This document shows positions 1 through 13,159 of a stretch of DNA of 64,000 nt, piece after piece. Source of the stretch: Babylonia areolata (Eukaryota; Mollusca; Gastropoda; Neogastropoda; Buccinidae); contig NC_134876.1 of NCBI RefSeq assembly GCF_041734735.1, forward strand, positions 83,288,674 through 83,352,673, given 5' to 3'. The position numbers were made by a program, and so were the translations under genes. Within the stretch, counting starts at the first letter, position 1. Each line of letters starts with the position of its first letter. Under the pieces are notes generated by a model, which worked only from the letters and a program-made list of their open reading frames with translations, searched no databases and was not told the origin of the DNA.

Positions 1-790
1 ATAACTTCAAAACAATGCTGCCCGTCTGACTTTCAGAGTCACGCGTACTGATCACATTTCTCCCCACCTCCACACTCTACATTGGCTCCCCATTGAAGCG
101 AGAATTAAATACAAAGTTGCGTGTCTCTGCTATTCTGCCTTCCACTACGCGGGACCTACATATCTTTCTGACCTTTATCAGTGTTTACACTCCTTCAAGA
201 AAGCTCCGCTCTACCTCTGACTGTTACCTTTTGAAACTTCTTCGTGTCAATACAAGAACCAATGGTGAACGTTTTTCTTTCTTCTTTGCTGCTCCTCATA
301 TATGGAACAACCTTCCTCATCATATCCGTGCATCCGATTCCATCTCTGCTTTTTGTTCATCACTAAACACTCATCTTTTTAAAACCTATCTATAAGCACT
401 GGCAAATTGGTGCTAAAATAACATGCAAATTATTGTGTATTTTATTTTGTTACACCATGTCATTATTAATGCTTGCTCCAACTAACCCCCCAGTTCCCAG
501 TTCAGGCTCAACTAGTCAGATACAGAGCCGTATTGTAAATCTAAGTTGTGATCTGTGCATTTGTCCATTCCTATTGCATTGTACCAGACTGATAATTACA
601 TTTGGCCTTTTATATCATTTTATTTTTTCCCCCATTTGTATTATCCCCCCTTTTGTTTCTTCTTTTTAAATTATCCTCGCTCTTCCTCTGTGGTCGTCAT
701 CCTGTTATTGTCATATTTCCTTGTTTCTCTATGACTCAAAAGAGTTAATGGGAATAAACAAACTCTGAACTCTCTGAACTCTGTCAGCTT
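1..790 (+). mobile_element. CR1/L2-like LINE, C-terminal ORF2 end and 3' tail
   Basis: From about base 11 one frame reads NAARLTFRVTRTDHISPHL and HWLPIEARIKYK. A second frame from about 93 to 395 reads NGERFSFFFAAPHIWNNLP and HTHLFKTYL before a stop. Together these match the typical end of a non-LTR reverse transcriptase ORF (HWLP, WN.LP, F...L.THLF), with at least one frameshift, so it is decayed. Then follows an AT-rich 3' region that ends in a short tandem tail (CTCTGAA) at about 765-780. The element starts before the window. Confidence 0.75.
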
Positions 791-899
791 CCTTTTTCTC
801 CAATACCATCCATGTCAGATCACTTTGGATGCATGAAGAGTGGGAAGGAGAAGTGGGGTGGAGAGAGGCAGTCTGAGAAAGAGTGGTCTTGAATGATCG

Positions 900-1075
900 A
901 TGTAATTTGTAATATTTTCTTTCATGTAAAGCGCCCTGAGCTCTTAGAGAGAAAGGGCGCTATATAAATGTACATTACTGTTATAATAATCATCATCATT
1001 ATATTATATATATATATTATTATTATATATATTATTACATATATTGTTATTATTATTATTATTATTAAAAACAAA
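900..1075 (+). repeat. LINE/SINE-type 3' tail with hairpin and AT-rich microsatellite
   Basis: AGCGCCCT and AGGGCGCT form a hairpin stem at 931-962, followed by ATATAAATG and a long AT/TTA simple repeat. The hairpin plus (AAT)n is a common 3' end of CR1/L2-like elements. A related tail ends the LINE remnant near 23640. Confidence 0.5.
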
Positions 1076-1390
1076 CAGTTTATGCTATAAACTTTTTCGC
1101 ACATCCACTCTCACACATTCCAGTGAATTAGGAAGTAGTGTCAACTTACCGGTAGGGCTGTCCGCTTGTCTCAATGATGACACTTTGTGACATTTTGAAC
1201 CTCTTTGTCTTTGTATTCCTGAATCTTCGCTGATGTGTTTCTAGTCAAGTCACAGGTCTTTAATCATCACACTTTGGGTTTGATTTATTATGAGGCAACC
1301 TTTGAACAGCAGGCATGAAGAGAAAGGCACACACAGTAATAATTTTACATCACTCAAAGAAATAAGATTCATCATTTTGAAATATCATCA

Positions 1391-1393
<3 letters not shown>

Positions 1394-1440
<47 letters not shown>
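1394..1440 (+). repeat. Poly-A tract
   Basis: A run of about 46 A, broken only near its end. It may be the tail of a retroposed element, but no body was recognised upstream. Shorter A runs lie at 3213-3235 and 11470-11498. Confidence 0.8.
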
Positions 1441-3204
1441 AAAACCGTATCATATTTAAGACTAAAGATAAGAATAAATAGAGAAAGCAAGAATGGACTG
1501 GAATAGTTGTAAAGTTATACATGCTATGATTTAATTTAAAACATTTACATATTATTTATGTTTAAAAAAATACCAAACCAGTTATTTATGTTCAATATAC
1601 TATACCAGGAAAAGCCTTTGTGCATTATCTTAACCTTAAAAAAAAGAAGAAGAGAGATCAGACCTGTTAAAAACCAAAATGCAGAACACAGCTTCTATTT
1701 AACATATTGCAAGCATTCTGTCCAATGACATTGTTTAAAAAATACACGCACTTAATGGTACATATTTCATTTACACAGAGTGCCTGGCAACAATAAATAA
1801 GGTTTGATGAAGTCAGTTGACCAGTTATGTTATTTTGGACAACTGCCATTATTTGGAATTATCAAATGAGTTGTTATTTTTTTTTACATCACAATGTGTA
1901 GTCTTGTGGTAGTCCATATCACCAGTTTGCTAGTTTCACATGTGAGCTTGTACATGGCACACTCCACATGTGTATGAATCAAGTTTTCCTCATTAGAATT
2001 TTCCACCACACCTTCACCGTCACGCTGTAATGCTGGGGACGTTGACGTCATTTGCCTGTGGAAAGTAGGTCACTTTTTGTCTTAAGTCGTTCTTTCTTAC
2101 CTTCATAAAAACAACACATTTTTTCCCTTGTATATTTTTCTGTATTTTCATATGAATACATACGATTTATGTTCCTTCAAACCTCAAATAAGCTGCTTGA
2201 GCTAATTAGATAATCAGAGTTGAAAAATAATATTTAGGCCTAATATACTTTTTTTTTCATGATGGACAATTCATTGCTGACTATTCTTATTTCTTCATCA
2301 CACTTTCCCTTCTCTAATTGCAGATCTATGACCAGTTAAAGTGACATACTGATGGTTAAAGTGAAATATGTCAGAATGGATATATAATTTGGTGTCCACC
2401 AGACAACCAATATCCAAGTATCACAGACATATGCACAGACAGGCACAGACCTGAGTTATCATGCAGACGTTCTTTCTTCACAGGCATGAAAGAAAGAAAA
2501 GAAAAAAGAAGAAAAAAGAGAGTAGAACAGGTCAGAAAATGAACACATTTTTTAGTTGTTTACCAGAGCTGTGGTTAACCCCTGCCTGCTGCTGGTGAGC
2601 ATGCTTGTACTTTAAGGGCTATCACTTCTGAGACAAGATAGAGCTGACAGGTCAGGATGTCAGTCACCATGTGGACTTCTTTCTCTTTGGACTGCACTAC
2701 TTTCTCTTTGGATTGTATTACTTTGGATCAGATAAATCAATGTCAATATTGGTAAGTACACAAAAAGTAGTAACTGCACTTCAGACTCGTGCTACACTGA
2801 TCATGTTTCACCAAGCTTCAGCAGTTAATGGGTTAAGGGGTGTGAGGTTGGCGAGATGGAAAATTCCTACTGGTGGGTCACACACAGACTGGCTGACCTG
2901 ACCTGACCGAGTCGTGACTATTTTCTTTTTCCCTTTGGACTTGTATGAGCTAATGATGTCTGTACCATTTTACCAAGCTGTCGTGACATTGCACACTGCT
3001 AGAAGTTTTGATGATGATGATTGTTTTCTCTCTCTCTCTGTTACTCAACATACACACCGTTTTTATGTGAAAAAGACAATGCATTCACATGATAAAACAC
3101 CTTTGCAATCCATATTACATGACGAGAAAAAAAGAGTATTGTTTCTCTCTTTAAGGTGCATAACTCAATGCCAGTGCAGCTCTGCACTACCCATCAAGTA
3201 GGTT

Positions 3205-3235
<31 letters not shown>

Positions 3236-3240
3236 GATCC
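1441..3240. other. No gene seen
   Basis: AT-rich sequence with short ORFs only. I see no conserved coding, no splice-linked exon and no recognisable transposon. Confidence 0.5.
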
Positions 3241-3505
3241 CATTACCATTTACTGCCAGAGGAACAGTGAATTCATGTCCACTGTGCCTGGGGCTGAGTA
3301 TAGGAAGGCTCCACCCAATCCTCTCCTTCCACCACATTAGCCAACCAGTCAGGTACCCATTCACACCTGGGTGAAGTGAGGAAAACTGGAGTAAAGTGCC
3401 TTTCCCAAGGACACATCATGTTGAAACAGAGCCTTGCACTCTGATCACTGGTGACACTGGATCAGAGGTCCAGTGCATTAATTGGTTCTGCCATGGCACC
3501 TGCTC
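3241..3505 (+). repeat. Interspersed repeat, family A, copy 1
   Basis: It shares CAGTGAATTCATRTCCACTG, the CCCAATCCTCT block, GTAYCCATTCA and a GGGTG(A/G)AGTGAGGAAAA block with 21215-21415, in the same order. It is not coding. Probably a SINE or MITE, unclassified. Confidence 0.6.
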
Positions 3506-3809
3506 TTCTGCAAACATGAGCTAGCACAGATAAAACACAAATTAGAAAAAATCCTTCTATTTTGTTTCACTTTGCATTTTAGTCATTGACCAGTCAGATC
3601 AAATATAAAATGCTTTGGTTCCTGTTAGCCAGTTTTAAAAATGCAAGCATTTTGTACACAGTATGTATTTGTTTTGGGAAGACTGTTGATTTGCGTAGTT
3701 ATTGATTTGTTCATTGAAATATGTGTTTCAAACAGTTAATCACAGTTCTGACTGGTACTGATTTCTTCCAATTCACGTTTCTGAAAATTGATACCTGTCA
3801 TTCTTTGTT

Positions 3810-3812
<3 letters not shown>

Positions 3813-3849
<37 letters not shown>
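3813..3849 (+). repeat. (GT)n microsatellite
   Basis: Uninterrupted GT repeat. A similar GT run lies at 5163-5218 and CA runs at 4337-4372. Confidence 0.95.
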
Positions 3850-3850
<1 letters not shown>

Positions 3851-5160
3851 TCATGCACATACATGTGTGCATGTTCATGCATTTCTTTGTATTTTATAAA
3901 GTATAACAAGGAAATCCAAACAACATGAACACTTTTACATGCCTTTATTAAGGAGAATAACATAACAATAGCCAATCCATACACGTCACATTACACAACT
4001 ATCAATACTCTACTTCTGCAAGACAATAACAAAAAAAGAGTATCATGATTGGCAAAAGTATACCAAAAATATTTTTATTGGAATGAATGAAGACAATCAT
4101 GACTCAAGTCACATTTTTGTGTGATTTGTTTTCCTTTCACTGCCACAACAAAGACAGCTTCATATGCGCGCCATAACTCACGTGAAAAAATCACCAAATG
4201 CAAAGTAAAATGTTTTAAGAAAATAACACAAATTATTGTGAAAAATTCTGCCTAAACCCGCCAATTAACAAAATACCATAATTAAAGAAAAAAAAGGGTA
4301 TCCAACTCAGATTCTGAAAGGTACCTGTCTCCCCCTCACACACACACACACACACAGACACACACACACACAGTGTTGAAAGATGGGTTGGGGTGGGGAA
4401 AACACTCCATTCAACAACTCTATTGTAACTGGTTTCCTTCTATGTTCTGACTGCATTTGAAAACAACTATAACAAACAACCCTCAATTTATTAGTTACCT
4501 TTCATACACATTTCAGTCTCAAACAAACCCCATTTCTGTGTACTCACACGCAGGTCATTCTTCTGTGTCGGTCACTCTTAATTTGGACATGTGATGTTTG
4601 ACCAAATGATTCACCCTCCTGTGCTCTGGTTACTAAGTCAGGACTATAAATATCTATATATAACACATGCTTTGAATGTATGTCCATGGCGGAACTATTA
4701 ATTTGGAAGCATGTTTATCAATAATATGGCTGAAAAATCATTTCAAATTTCACCTACAAGTGTTTCAAACACAGAAGACATGGATCAGTCTGTATGCTTT
4801 GATACTTCCTTGAAATTAAAACTAAAACCGGCAAGCTCTAACTTTATATGACCAACAAAGAAAAACGACTCCAGTGCCATCATCAAAACCAATAAATCAA
4901 AGTATCACAACAAATGATCAGTTTACATATTAGTTTATCATCCAGTATCCTCATAAACATTTATAAATCAAAGCACATAACAAAGATTAGTTTTACATTT
5001 CAACTGAAAAAAAAAAAGCACACAAAACAAAACACCTTGTTCCTTGCTTGAGTCATGTATTTCAGACTAGTATGCTTGCTTCCCTTTCTTCAGCTGTCAA
5101 CCTGACATGCCTATTTATAGTCCAATAAAAGCCGAGAATGCCCTTTGTTAAGACTTAAAA

Positions 5161-5208
<48 letters not shown>

Positions 5209-5774
5209 GTGTGTGTACATGCAAGCATCAACATGAAGACATTCTCATGTAAATATGCAATTTAATCATGCTCATGTGTGTGCACATTTGTATGTTTCTG
5301 TTTTTGAGAACATCAACCTCACTGTCTGTGTATCAAAATGCATGAGAAGCTATTTTTTCAACCCTCTTAAAAGCAAGAGCCTATTCAGATCATCTTGTGA
5401 ACAATGGAGGTCTGCATCATGTCTGCATGAGAATCACTCATGAACATAAACAGTTCTTGGCACAGATCGGTCTGAATGTTCAGTTAAGCTTACATGAAAT
5501 ATTTGTTTTGGTTTCTAATCAGCCTACCAAAATAAATATATGTGTACACACACACACACACTCAAACATGCACATGCACCGGTTGGAAGGTATGGGATGG
5601 ACTTTAAAACATCTGATTTCAAACTTAACAAGTTTAACCATGTTTGGGGATCACAGTCATTAAAAGAAAAACAAAAGCCACACACAAAACAACAACAAAA
5701 AACCACAAAAAAACTTACAAAACACACATACAAAACAAACAAACAACAACAGATGGATGTGGATAAGGAACAAA

Positions 5775-6070
5775 ATGACCTTCCAGGTACTTATTAACAG
5801 ATCTCTTCTGACTTTGAGACTGATGATCAACTTTCTTCAGGTAACTCATACACGTGAGATAAAATGATGTGTAACGACCTTTCAAATATTTATGCATTAA
5901 AGATCTCTTCTACATTTGAGACTGATTATCTTTCTTTTGGTAAATCATACACATGTGATACAATGATGTGTAGTGATCTTCCATGTGTTTGAACCCAAAT
6001 CTCTTCTATATTTGAGACTGACTGACTTCCTTCAGGTAAATTGTACACAAAGATAAAATGATGTTGCACA
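5775..6070 (+). repeat. Tandem repeat, about 100 bp x 3
   Basis: ATCTCTTCT followed by TTTGAGACTGA recurs at about 5801, 5903 and 5999, with shared flanks (CAGGTAA, TGATGTGTA). The spacing is 96-102 bases. Confidence 0.8.
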
Positions 6071-9000
6071 ATTAAAAGTGACAGATCAATGTGAGCTACA
6101 CCCACTGAGAGAGAAAATGGGGAAGCTCAGCTGTTTCTGAACGTGAAAAAAATACTTCCCTTTACCACACATAAAAAACCTACCTGACCGTAGATATCTG
6201 ATTTCACCATTTTCAAAGGCAGTGAGTTGTATAAATGGCACCATCTGCATTACATTTTCACATACAATCTTTGTCAGAACCTTAGGACAGGCACTAATCT
6301 TTACACAAGCCTTTGTGCAACATGTCACCAACAGAAAACTCTGTTCACCAGTTTTTATCACACGCACAACAAATTATTCCCAACCACACTCATAATTTTT
6401 GCAGAACAAAGGACAGGCAACAATAACTACTGGGAGCAATCATACAGATATACTTTAAAAAAAAAAAGAGTTTAAAAGTATGTCAGACGTTTGAACAAAT
6501 AAAATGTTCCAGAAATCATTGCACAACTGCTATTTGAGAATGCTGTAAAGTTACCATACTATAAAGTTACCATACTAGAAATTAAAAAATGTCACTACTA
6601 AACAAATAAAGGATTCTACAAAATTGCTGTACAAAAAAAAAAAGAAAAGAAAAAGACGAAGTAAATTCGAAACAAAATCGCATACACTGCTTCACACCTT
6701 ATTTACAAAATATACAATGTAAAATTCACACTTCAAACATGCGTAAGCTGTAAAATCTAAAGATCTACAATATATAATCAGTGACTTGTATCTTGAGTCT
6801 GACTACACTCAAAAATGAAGGGAAAAAATGGAATACAGAGCAAGGGAATAAAACTTCAGGTTCAAAGATTACACTCAATATACAACATTTAAACATAACT
6901 TGACCCGACCACCAACCAACATTCGAAACAGTTAGTCTCCAATGTAAATACATACTATAGCTACCATTTGGTTTGAAGAAGGACACCATTTCATAACAAG
7001 ATCACTCTTTCTCCCCCTTTACACATTCTTTAAAACTTTCAAACAGAAGAAAAGACCCAGTCCTCATCCACCCTGGTCAGGTACGACATGGCTGGATATT
7101 TTTAAAGCTTTTTCTCTGATATTTTGAGCAGACCATTAATAACCACTATCTGATATATTTATTGTTGTTGTTAGATTACACTCCTGTCCTTTCTTCACAA
7201 ATGTTTTAGTTCATTCATTACATCAACAAGCATTTCACATTCAAATGCCTCTAGTGTAAAAAATAGTACACAAAATAATATAAACACCAATGAACTACTA
7301 AAAACAACAACACACATAAAAAAAGAACCCACACAAACCATATAAACAAATATCAATTCACTTAAAACTATGTCCACTGGGGTAAGTTCAACTCCAATGA
7401 TCTATATTTTCTGCAAGAAAATGAAGCAAAAATTCAAGCCACACAGACATTTTCCTTTTTTTTCTGCAGTCGTAGTCATGTCTGTTGATGCTCTTGTCTG
7501 CAGAAATACATGTAGGAGATCAAAATGAGTATGAATGCACAATGGTGCACTATATGGCACATGTCACCAAGACACACACGTAGCCAGGGAAATGGTCATG
7601 TGTGTCGCAAGCAATGCATTTATCAATTACTTTTCATTCTTCTTATTATTCTTTCTTGAAAGTGCTGAACTCCCTCACATGTGCTGACTAAGTGGAGGAA
7701 GAACTTTAATGTTCTGTCACACATGTAGACATGTCACTGAAATATAAACTTTTCACATTTGAATGTTAACATTGGAAACTAACAAACTAAATAAGTAACT
7801 GAGTACCGGTAAGTATTTGGATGGATATATTTTCCTGACTGTTGTTCTTAAAGACTGGTATCACTCCATACTGACTTCTAATTAAAGAAAAACGTGTTTA
7901 TAAAACCCGAAACTTGTACAAGTCGTTTCAAAATAAGTTGTACATTCAGTGAATAAAAATTCTGACTTCAACAAAAGCATGCATTTTATATTCAAATACA
8001 GTGAATTTTTGTTCAACTTCACTTTCCCTTCCACACTGTGTATTCAAATGAGCAAGAAGCTTTGGTGCTCCCTTTGAAGGATGTCAAAAAGCAAAAAATA
8101 AAAGAAGAGAGGAAGGAAAGAGGAAAGATTAATGTAAAGTTCCCCCATTTAGTTGTATCTTTCTAGTCAAGAAAGAGAGTTTGGTGATGTCACATTGTTT
8201 ATTGTTGCTTATGGTCCAGCTGACTGCACAGGGCCATATCAGGACTGTCAAACCATACAAATGCTCAACCATGTCAACACAAAACTATCACATTTGAAAA
8301 CACAACAACAAAAAACCCAAACCAAAAGACCAACCCCCCTCCCTCCTCCCCCCTCCCAATAAAAAAACAACAAGAAACCAACCAAGACAAACCCACAAAA
8401 CACAGGTTCATGACACATCATCCTAACCATTACACTCTTTAGCGCAAATAAAAAAAGGCCATATTGGCAAATAACACTGCAGAATGGACAACTAGTGCCC
8501 ATCCCAGAGTTTACAATTTCACTACCTAATCACTAGAGCAAAATAGCAAAGATAGCACATCATATACTGCGGAAAAAAAAAGTGTCAAGGCTAGCTCGAA
8601 AAAAGAAAGGGTAATGGACTGGGAAGGGAGAAAAAAAAGAGCAGAAATAAAGAGAGCAGTAGAAAAGAGGAAATTTCTAGCACAGAACTGACAGAAGGTG
8701 GGGATGCTATTTATACTGAAAGATGCCCTGCATCCCCATGGAGAGCGTTGTCACATGTCATGAAGCAAGATTATCTAGGTTATATATAAAACCTGCTGGT
8801 ACTGTGAATCACCAGCAGATCCATGTGTATCATGATACCTTCCTCTCTCTCTCTCTTTAATTTTTTTTTTTTTTATCCCTTTCACTTTTCATTCTGTCAT
8901 TGTATTGAAATATGTTAATCCTCAAATAAGTAAAAGACCTTCAACTTTTCTCATACAGAAATTCTTATGAAAGTGTGATAAACCATACCACTTTATGTTT

Positions 9001-11470
9001 TAGAGGGTTGAAAACATAAATAAGAAAACAATTCATCAAAAAGTCTTAGATCTTATTCACTTTGTCAGCTGTATAAATGCTGCAAGGATTATGGGAGAAA
9101 TCAAAGAGAAACAGCTACATTCGTAATTCATATATTATATGCACAATAATCATAATATAACCCTGATATGTTAATTATCAACTGTTTTGACCATTAATGA
9201 ACTGGACAGTATAAACTGTCACAGACCACAATCTATACATATTTCAAAACTTTTGTTCAGATCTCCGTATATACAGATGAAAATTAAATGTTTAACACAC
9301 ATCATGAATAAAAGTATGATAACATAAATATTAAATATAATTTCTTCCCTCACCAATGTACCCTTGCTTTTCCAAATTCCTCTCAGGGAATCTTCAACCA
9401 AAGTTAGTGCACCATAAAAAACAAAAGACCTCAAAGTCAAACACAACATACATGAAAAAGACTTGTACTTCAGCACAAAGCAAAGCAAAGATATATCAAA
9501 TCTAGTTCTGAAAAGACAAAAAATGTAGACATCTAGAGCATCACAAAAAAAAAAGTATATAAACATCTGTAACAAGACAGACATGTATCAAACATAACAA
9601 CAGCATCACCAGACAACATCCAAAGACAACAAAATGAAATAGTAATAATAAAAAAAGAAAGGAAAAAAAGCAACCCCCCAAAAAAAAAGAAAGAAAAGAA
9701 AACCCAAAGACAAAACGAGAGAATGTGATACAATCTTATACCAATTATCCAAAAGCCTGAGAAATGCCAACAGCAACAGCATCTAATCTGGCAGAAAGAG
9801 CAACATCAACTTCAAACTCCGCAAACAGCAAATAGATGAATCAAAGTGCAAACTGATTGGCTGAAGAAAAAAAAATCAGTTCAAAGGTTAGATTACAACT
9901 TTGCAAGCATTTTTACACAGACCATGATTACACTAAAGTTATGGGTCTGGTTCTTCACACATACTCTTTCCACATGCCCATGCATCTAAGTACATGTGGT
10001 TTGCAGTCAAGCTCAATATAATATAAACTAAACTGGAAATTGATCAGAATCAATTCATTGTAAGGGATGGTCAATATTCTGCAAGAATGAGGGCATCCAA
10101 TTGCTTCTGTTCCCTCAATGAACAAAAATAAAACATGCTACTCAATTTCTTTTCACTTTCTGGAAAGATCAGGAGATATAACAAGGAGCAGAGAAAGAAT
10201 CTGTGGAGGGTGGAGCACCTTCATGAGCTTATTTCACAGCAAGCGAAGGGTCCTTCTTTCTTTACTAGATGCAGTATAGACACACCCCCACAGCCCGAGC
10301 ACACCGTGTTTACATAGAGAAGGTAACACACCCAAACACAGTAGACACCAATTTCCACGACACACATGCAAGGAAATGACACCATTATCCTCAAAATACA
10401 CAAGAGATCATTTAATCCCCTTTTTTAATATCAAAAAGAAAGAAAAAAAAGAGAAGTGGAAGAAGAAACAAGTGATCTTGTACATTAACAACTGATTTGG
10501 CTGATGCCACCACCTCCACTAACTTTGGACATTTTCTTTCCAATAATATCGTGAACAATATTGCACACAAAAAACGGTCAATTCTCTGGTAAAAATTTTC
10601 ACAACTTCACAAATGACAGTGTGAAACTTCAGAACAGTATTTTCATCCAAACAGCATCATATCAATAAAACAACAGTAATAACATTTCGTAATAATTTCA
10701 TATGACTTTATAATGTGATAAATGCTGAAAAAAATTGTAATAATCATGTTAAAAACAAACAAACAAAAAAAACAACCCCAAAAACAAGATTTCACTGTTT
10801 ATCTAGCAGGACAGCTGGCAAACAAAATTCTACCCGACAGTTTACTTACTAAACATGTACAGCAATGAATGGAATGCAAAGGATACCAAAAGCAGGGCTA
10901 ACACACTTTGTTCACATGACCTCCTGCCACCCCACCAGGAAAAATAAAGAAGGTTAACTGCTACAATTATTTTCTCAACAACGAAAAGGAATGCACAGAA
11001 AGAAAGAGAGGAGAAAGAGAAACAAGAGTAAAAACAAAAACAGGATGCACATCAGTAGATTCAGGAAGCAAAGAAAGAATGAATGAAGAAAAGAAAAAAG
11101 AAAAAGTGGGTGGTGTGTGTGGGATGGGGGTATGAGTGGAGAATGGTGATGGTGAAGGGGCAGGAAACATGCTCTGCACCTCTTGCATCCCCCCCCAAGC
11201 TATCTTCTCCCCCTGGAGAAGTTTTTACCCGACATTCCTGAGAACCTTCAAGCACAGAGTTATAAGCATGAAGCAAGGGAGAAAAAAAAATTCCTTTGCA
11301 TACTATTTCATCCTCACATCAATCACTTTGAGGAAACAAACATTGCAGTCAGTCAAAGCTACTACTGTTATCTTTCACACTCTCACAGGTGAACCTGTCA
11401 AACAACAGATGGAGTAAGAAATAATTAATCTGAGATGGCAGTAGAATTTGAGACAACACAGTAATTCTGG

Positions 11471-11502
<32 letters not shown>

Positions 11503-12092
11503 GAGGGCAGTACCTCAATGACTCTTCAGACTTCAGGGAAGAAAAGATGATAAAACAAAAAAAAATATATATCAGTACATCAGAGGAACAAGAAAAGAAT
11601 GTATACACCTGTTCAAAAAGACAGTTAAATGCAAATCGTATCAGGAGTAAAAGATTTTTCTTTGTAACAAGTATGAACACGTTGGTTAATATCTGAACAA
11701 AACACAGTCAAGCACTACCGGTATGGCTGCATTCACAGCTTTGGAATTCTACAAGGGAGTACTACAGCATACAGAGTCACATGCCAGCAACCTCTACACA
11801 CAGTTCCACAGCCTTTGCAGCTGCAAAAGCTAAATACAACAATAAAAGAATGTGAAAAATACAGCTGAATGTAGGTTAATTTGATTAATAGGTTAATAAG
11901 AAAAAAAGAATGCAACTGAAAAAAGAATAATTTGGTTAATAGGTTAATAACATTTTGAACAAAAACAATTTTATCTTAAAGACATGTTCAGGAGACAAAG
12001 TAGGACTTGAAAAATGCTTTCTTCTAAATTAGTCAGTCAAGCAAATATGGTAGCTATCAAACACAGTTAACTGCAAAAAACAAAACAAAAAA

Positions 12093-12093
<1 letters not shown>

Positions 12094-12133
<40 letters not shown>

Positions 12134-12149
12134 ACACACATACACACAA
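12094..12149 (+). repeat. (CA)n microsatellite
   Basis: CA run with two TACA interruptions. Confidence 0.95.
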
Positions 12150-12689
12150 ATTACTTCCAGAGTCATTCAGGATACTGTCTTGACTTTTCAAGAATCACCT
12201 CAGGACTCAGGAAAAAAAAAGCCCACCTTCATTTGTGTGAAGACAGTTTCAAGATGAAACTAAAAGCTCAGGGCAAATGAACAACACTGTTGATTCAAAA
12301 GGTAAAAAAGCTTTTCTCATTTTGTTACTGAGTTACAACTTTATTAAAGGACTAACTGTTGTGTTTATCAGCTAATAACATGCTAATATTGATGTGTGTA
12401 CTACTATTGTCGCATTATTGTACTGCCTTGTATTGCACTGTCTTATGTAACACTACACTGTTTATCTGTACTGTAACATTTAATATCACACTGTTTTCCT
12501 TTGTGCATTTAAAAAGAACACAAGCTGCACATGAAGCATCAATTTATCACAGCATCCAAAAGACTAGTACCCAGAACATCACTTCAGCTTCGGAAAAGAG
12601 GTAAAGGAAAACGATAGTTTTTTTGGTTTTTTTACTATAAAAAAGAAGAAATAATGCTTTAGTTGGCTAATGGAAAAAAAAGGGAAAAG

Positions 12690-13035
12690 AACACTGCTTT
12701 TGACTCATACTGGAATAGAAAAGAATGCTTTGTTGATTGGTGTAAAACAAAGCGTTTCGTTGACAAATGGAAAACAATATTTTTGCTGACTTATGGAAAG
12801 CAATACATTTGTAATACTGTAACTTTATAGAAACAATATTCCTGTTGACTGAATGGAAATATTCCTCCTGTTGACTTAATAGAAACAATACTCCTGTTGA
12901 CTTTATGGAAACAATGCTCCCACTGACTTTATGGGAATAATACTCCTGCTGACGTTAAGGGAATGATACTCCTGCTGACTTTACAGGAATACAAAAAAAC
13001 TCTTGTTGACTCTATGGAAATAATACTTCTGTTAT
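12690..13035 (+). repeat. Degenerate 26-bp minisatellite
   Basis: Unit CTCCTGTTGACTTTATGGAA followed by ACAATA. The best copies lie between 12865 and 12995, with decayed ones on both sides. Confidence 0.8.
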
Positions 13036-13039
13036 TGAG

Positions 13040-13155
13040 TTCAGTTCCTCAAGGAGGCATCACTGTGTTCAGACAAATCCATATACGCTACACCAAATCT
13101 GCTAAGCAGATGCCTGACTAGCAGCGTAACCTAACACACTTAGTCAGGCCTTCTG
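13040..13155 (+). repeat. Interspersed repeat, family B, copy 1
   Basis: It shares GGCATCACTG, TTCAGACAAATCCAT, ACGCTACACCA, GCAGATGCC and a TCAGGCC end with 63345-63440, so it is a dispersed family. It has no coding potential. It may be part of a SINE; unclassified. Confidence 0.65.
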
Positions 13156-13159
13156 TTGA

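Larger units (their letters stand above)
3920..12690 (-). other. Gene-free AT-rich stretch, possibly distal TBC1D16 3' UTR
   Basis: No conserved ORF on either strand. Reverse AATAAA motifs occur near 3943-3948 and 4071-4078, so a very long 3' UTR running down to about 3920 is possible, but nothing proves it. Contents seen: CA/GT runs, A-rich runs and the 100-bp tandem repeat at 5775-6070. Confidence 0.25.
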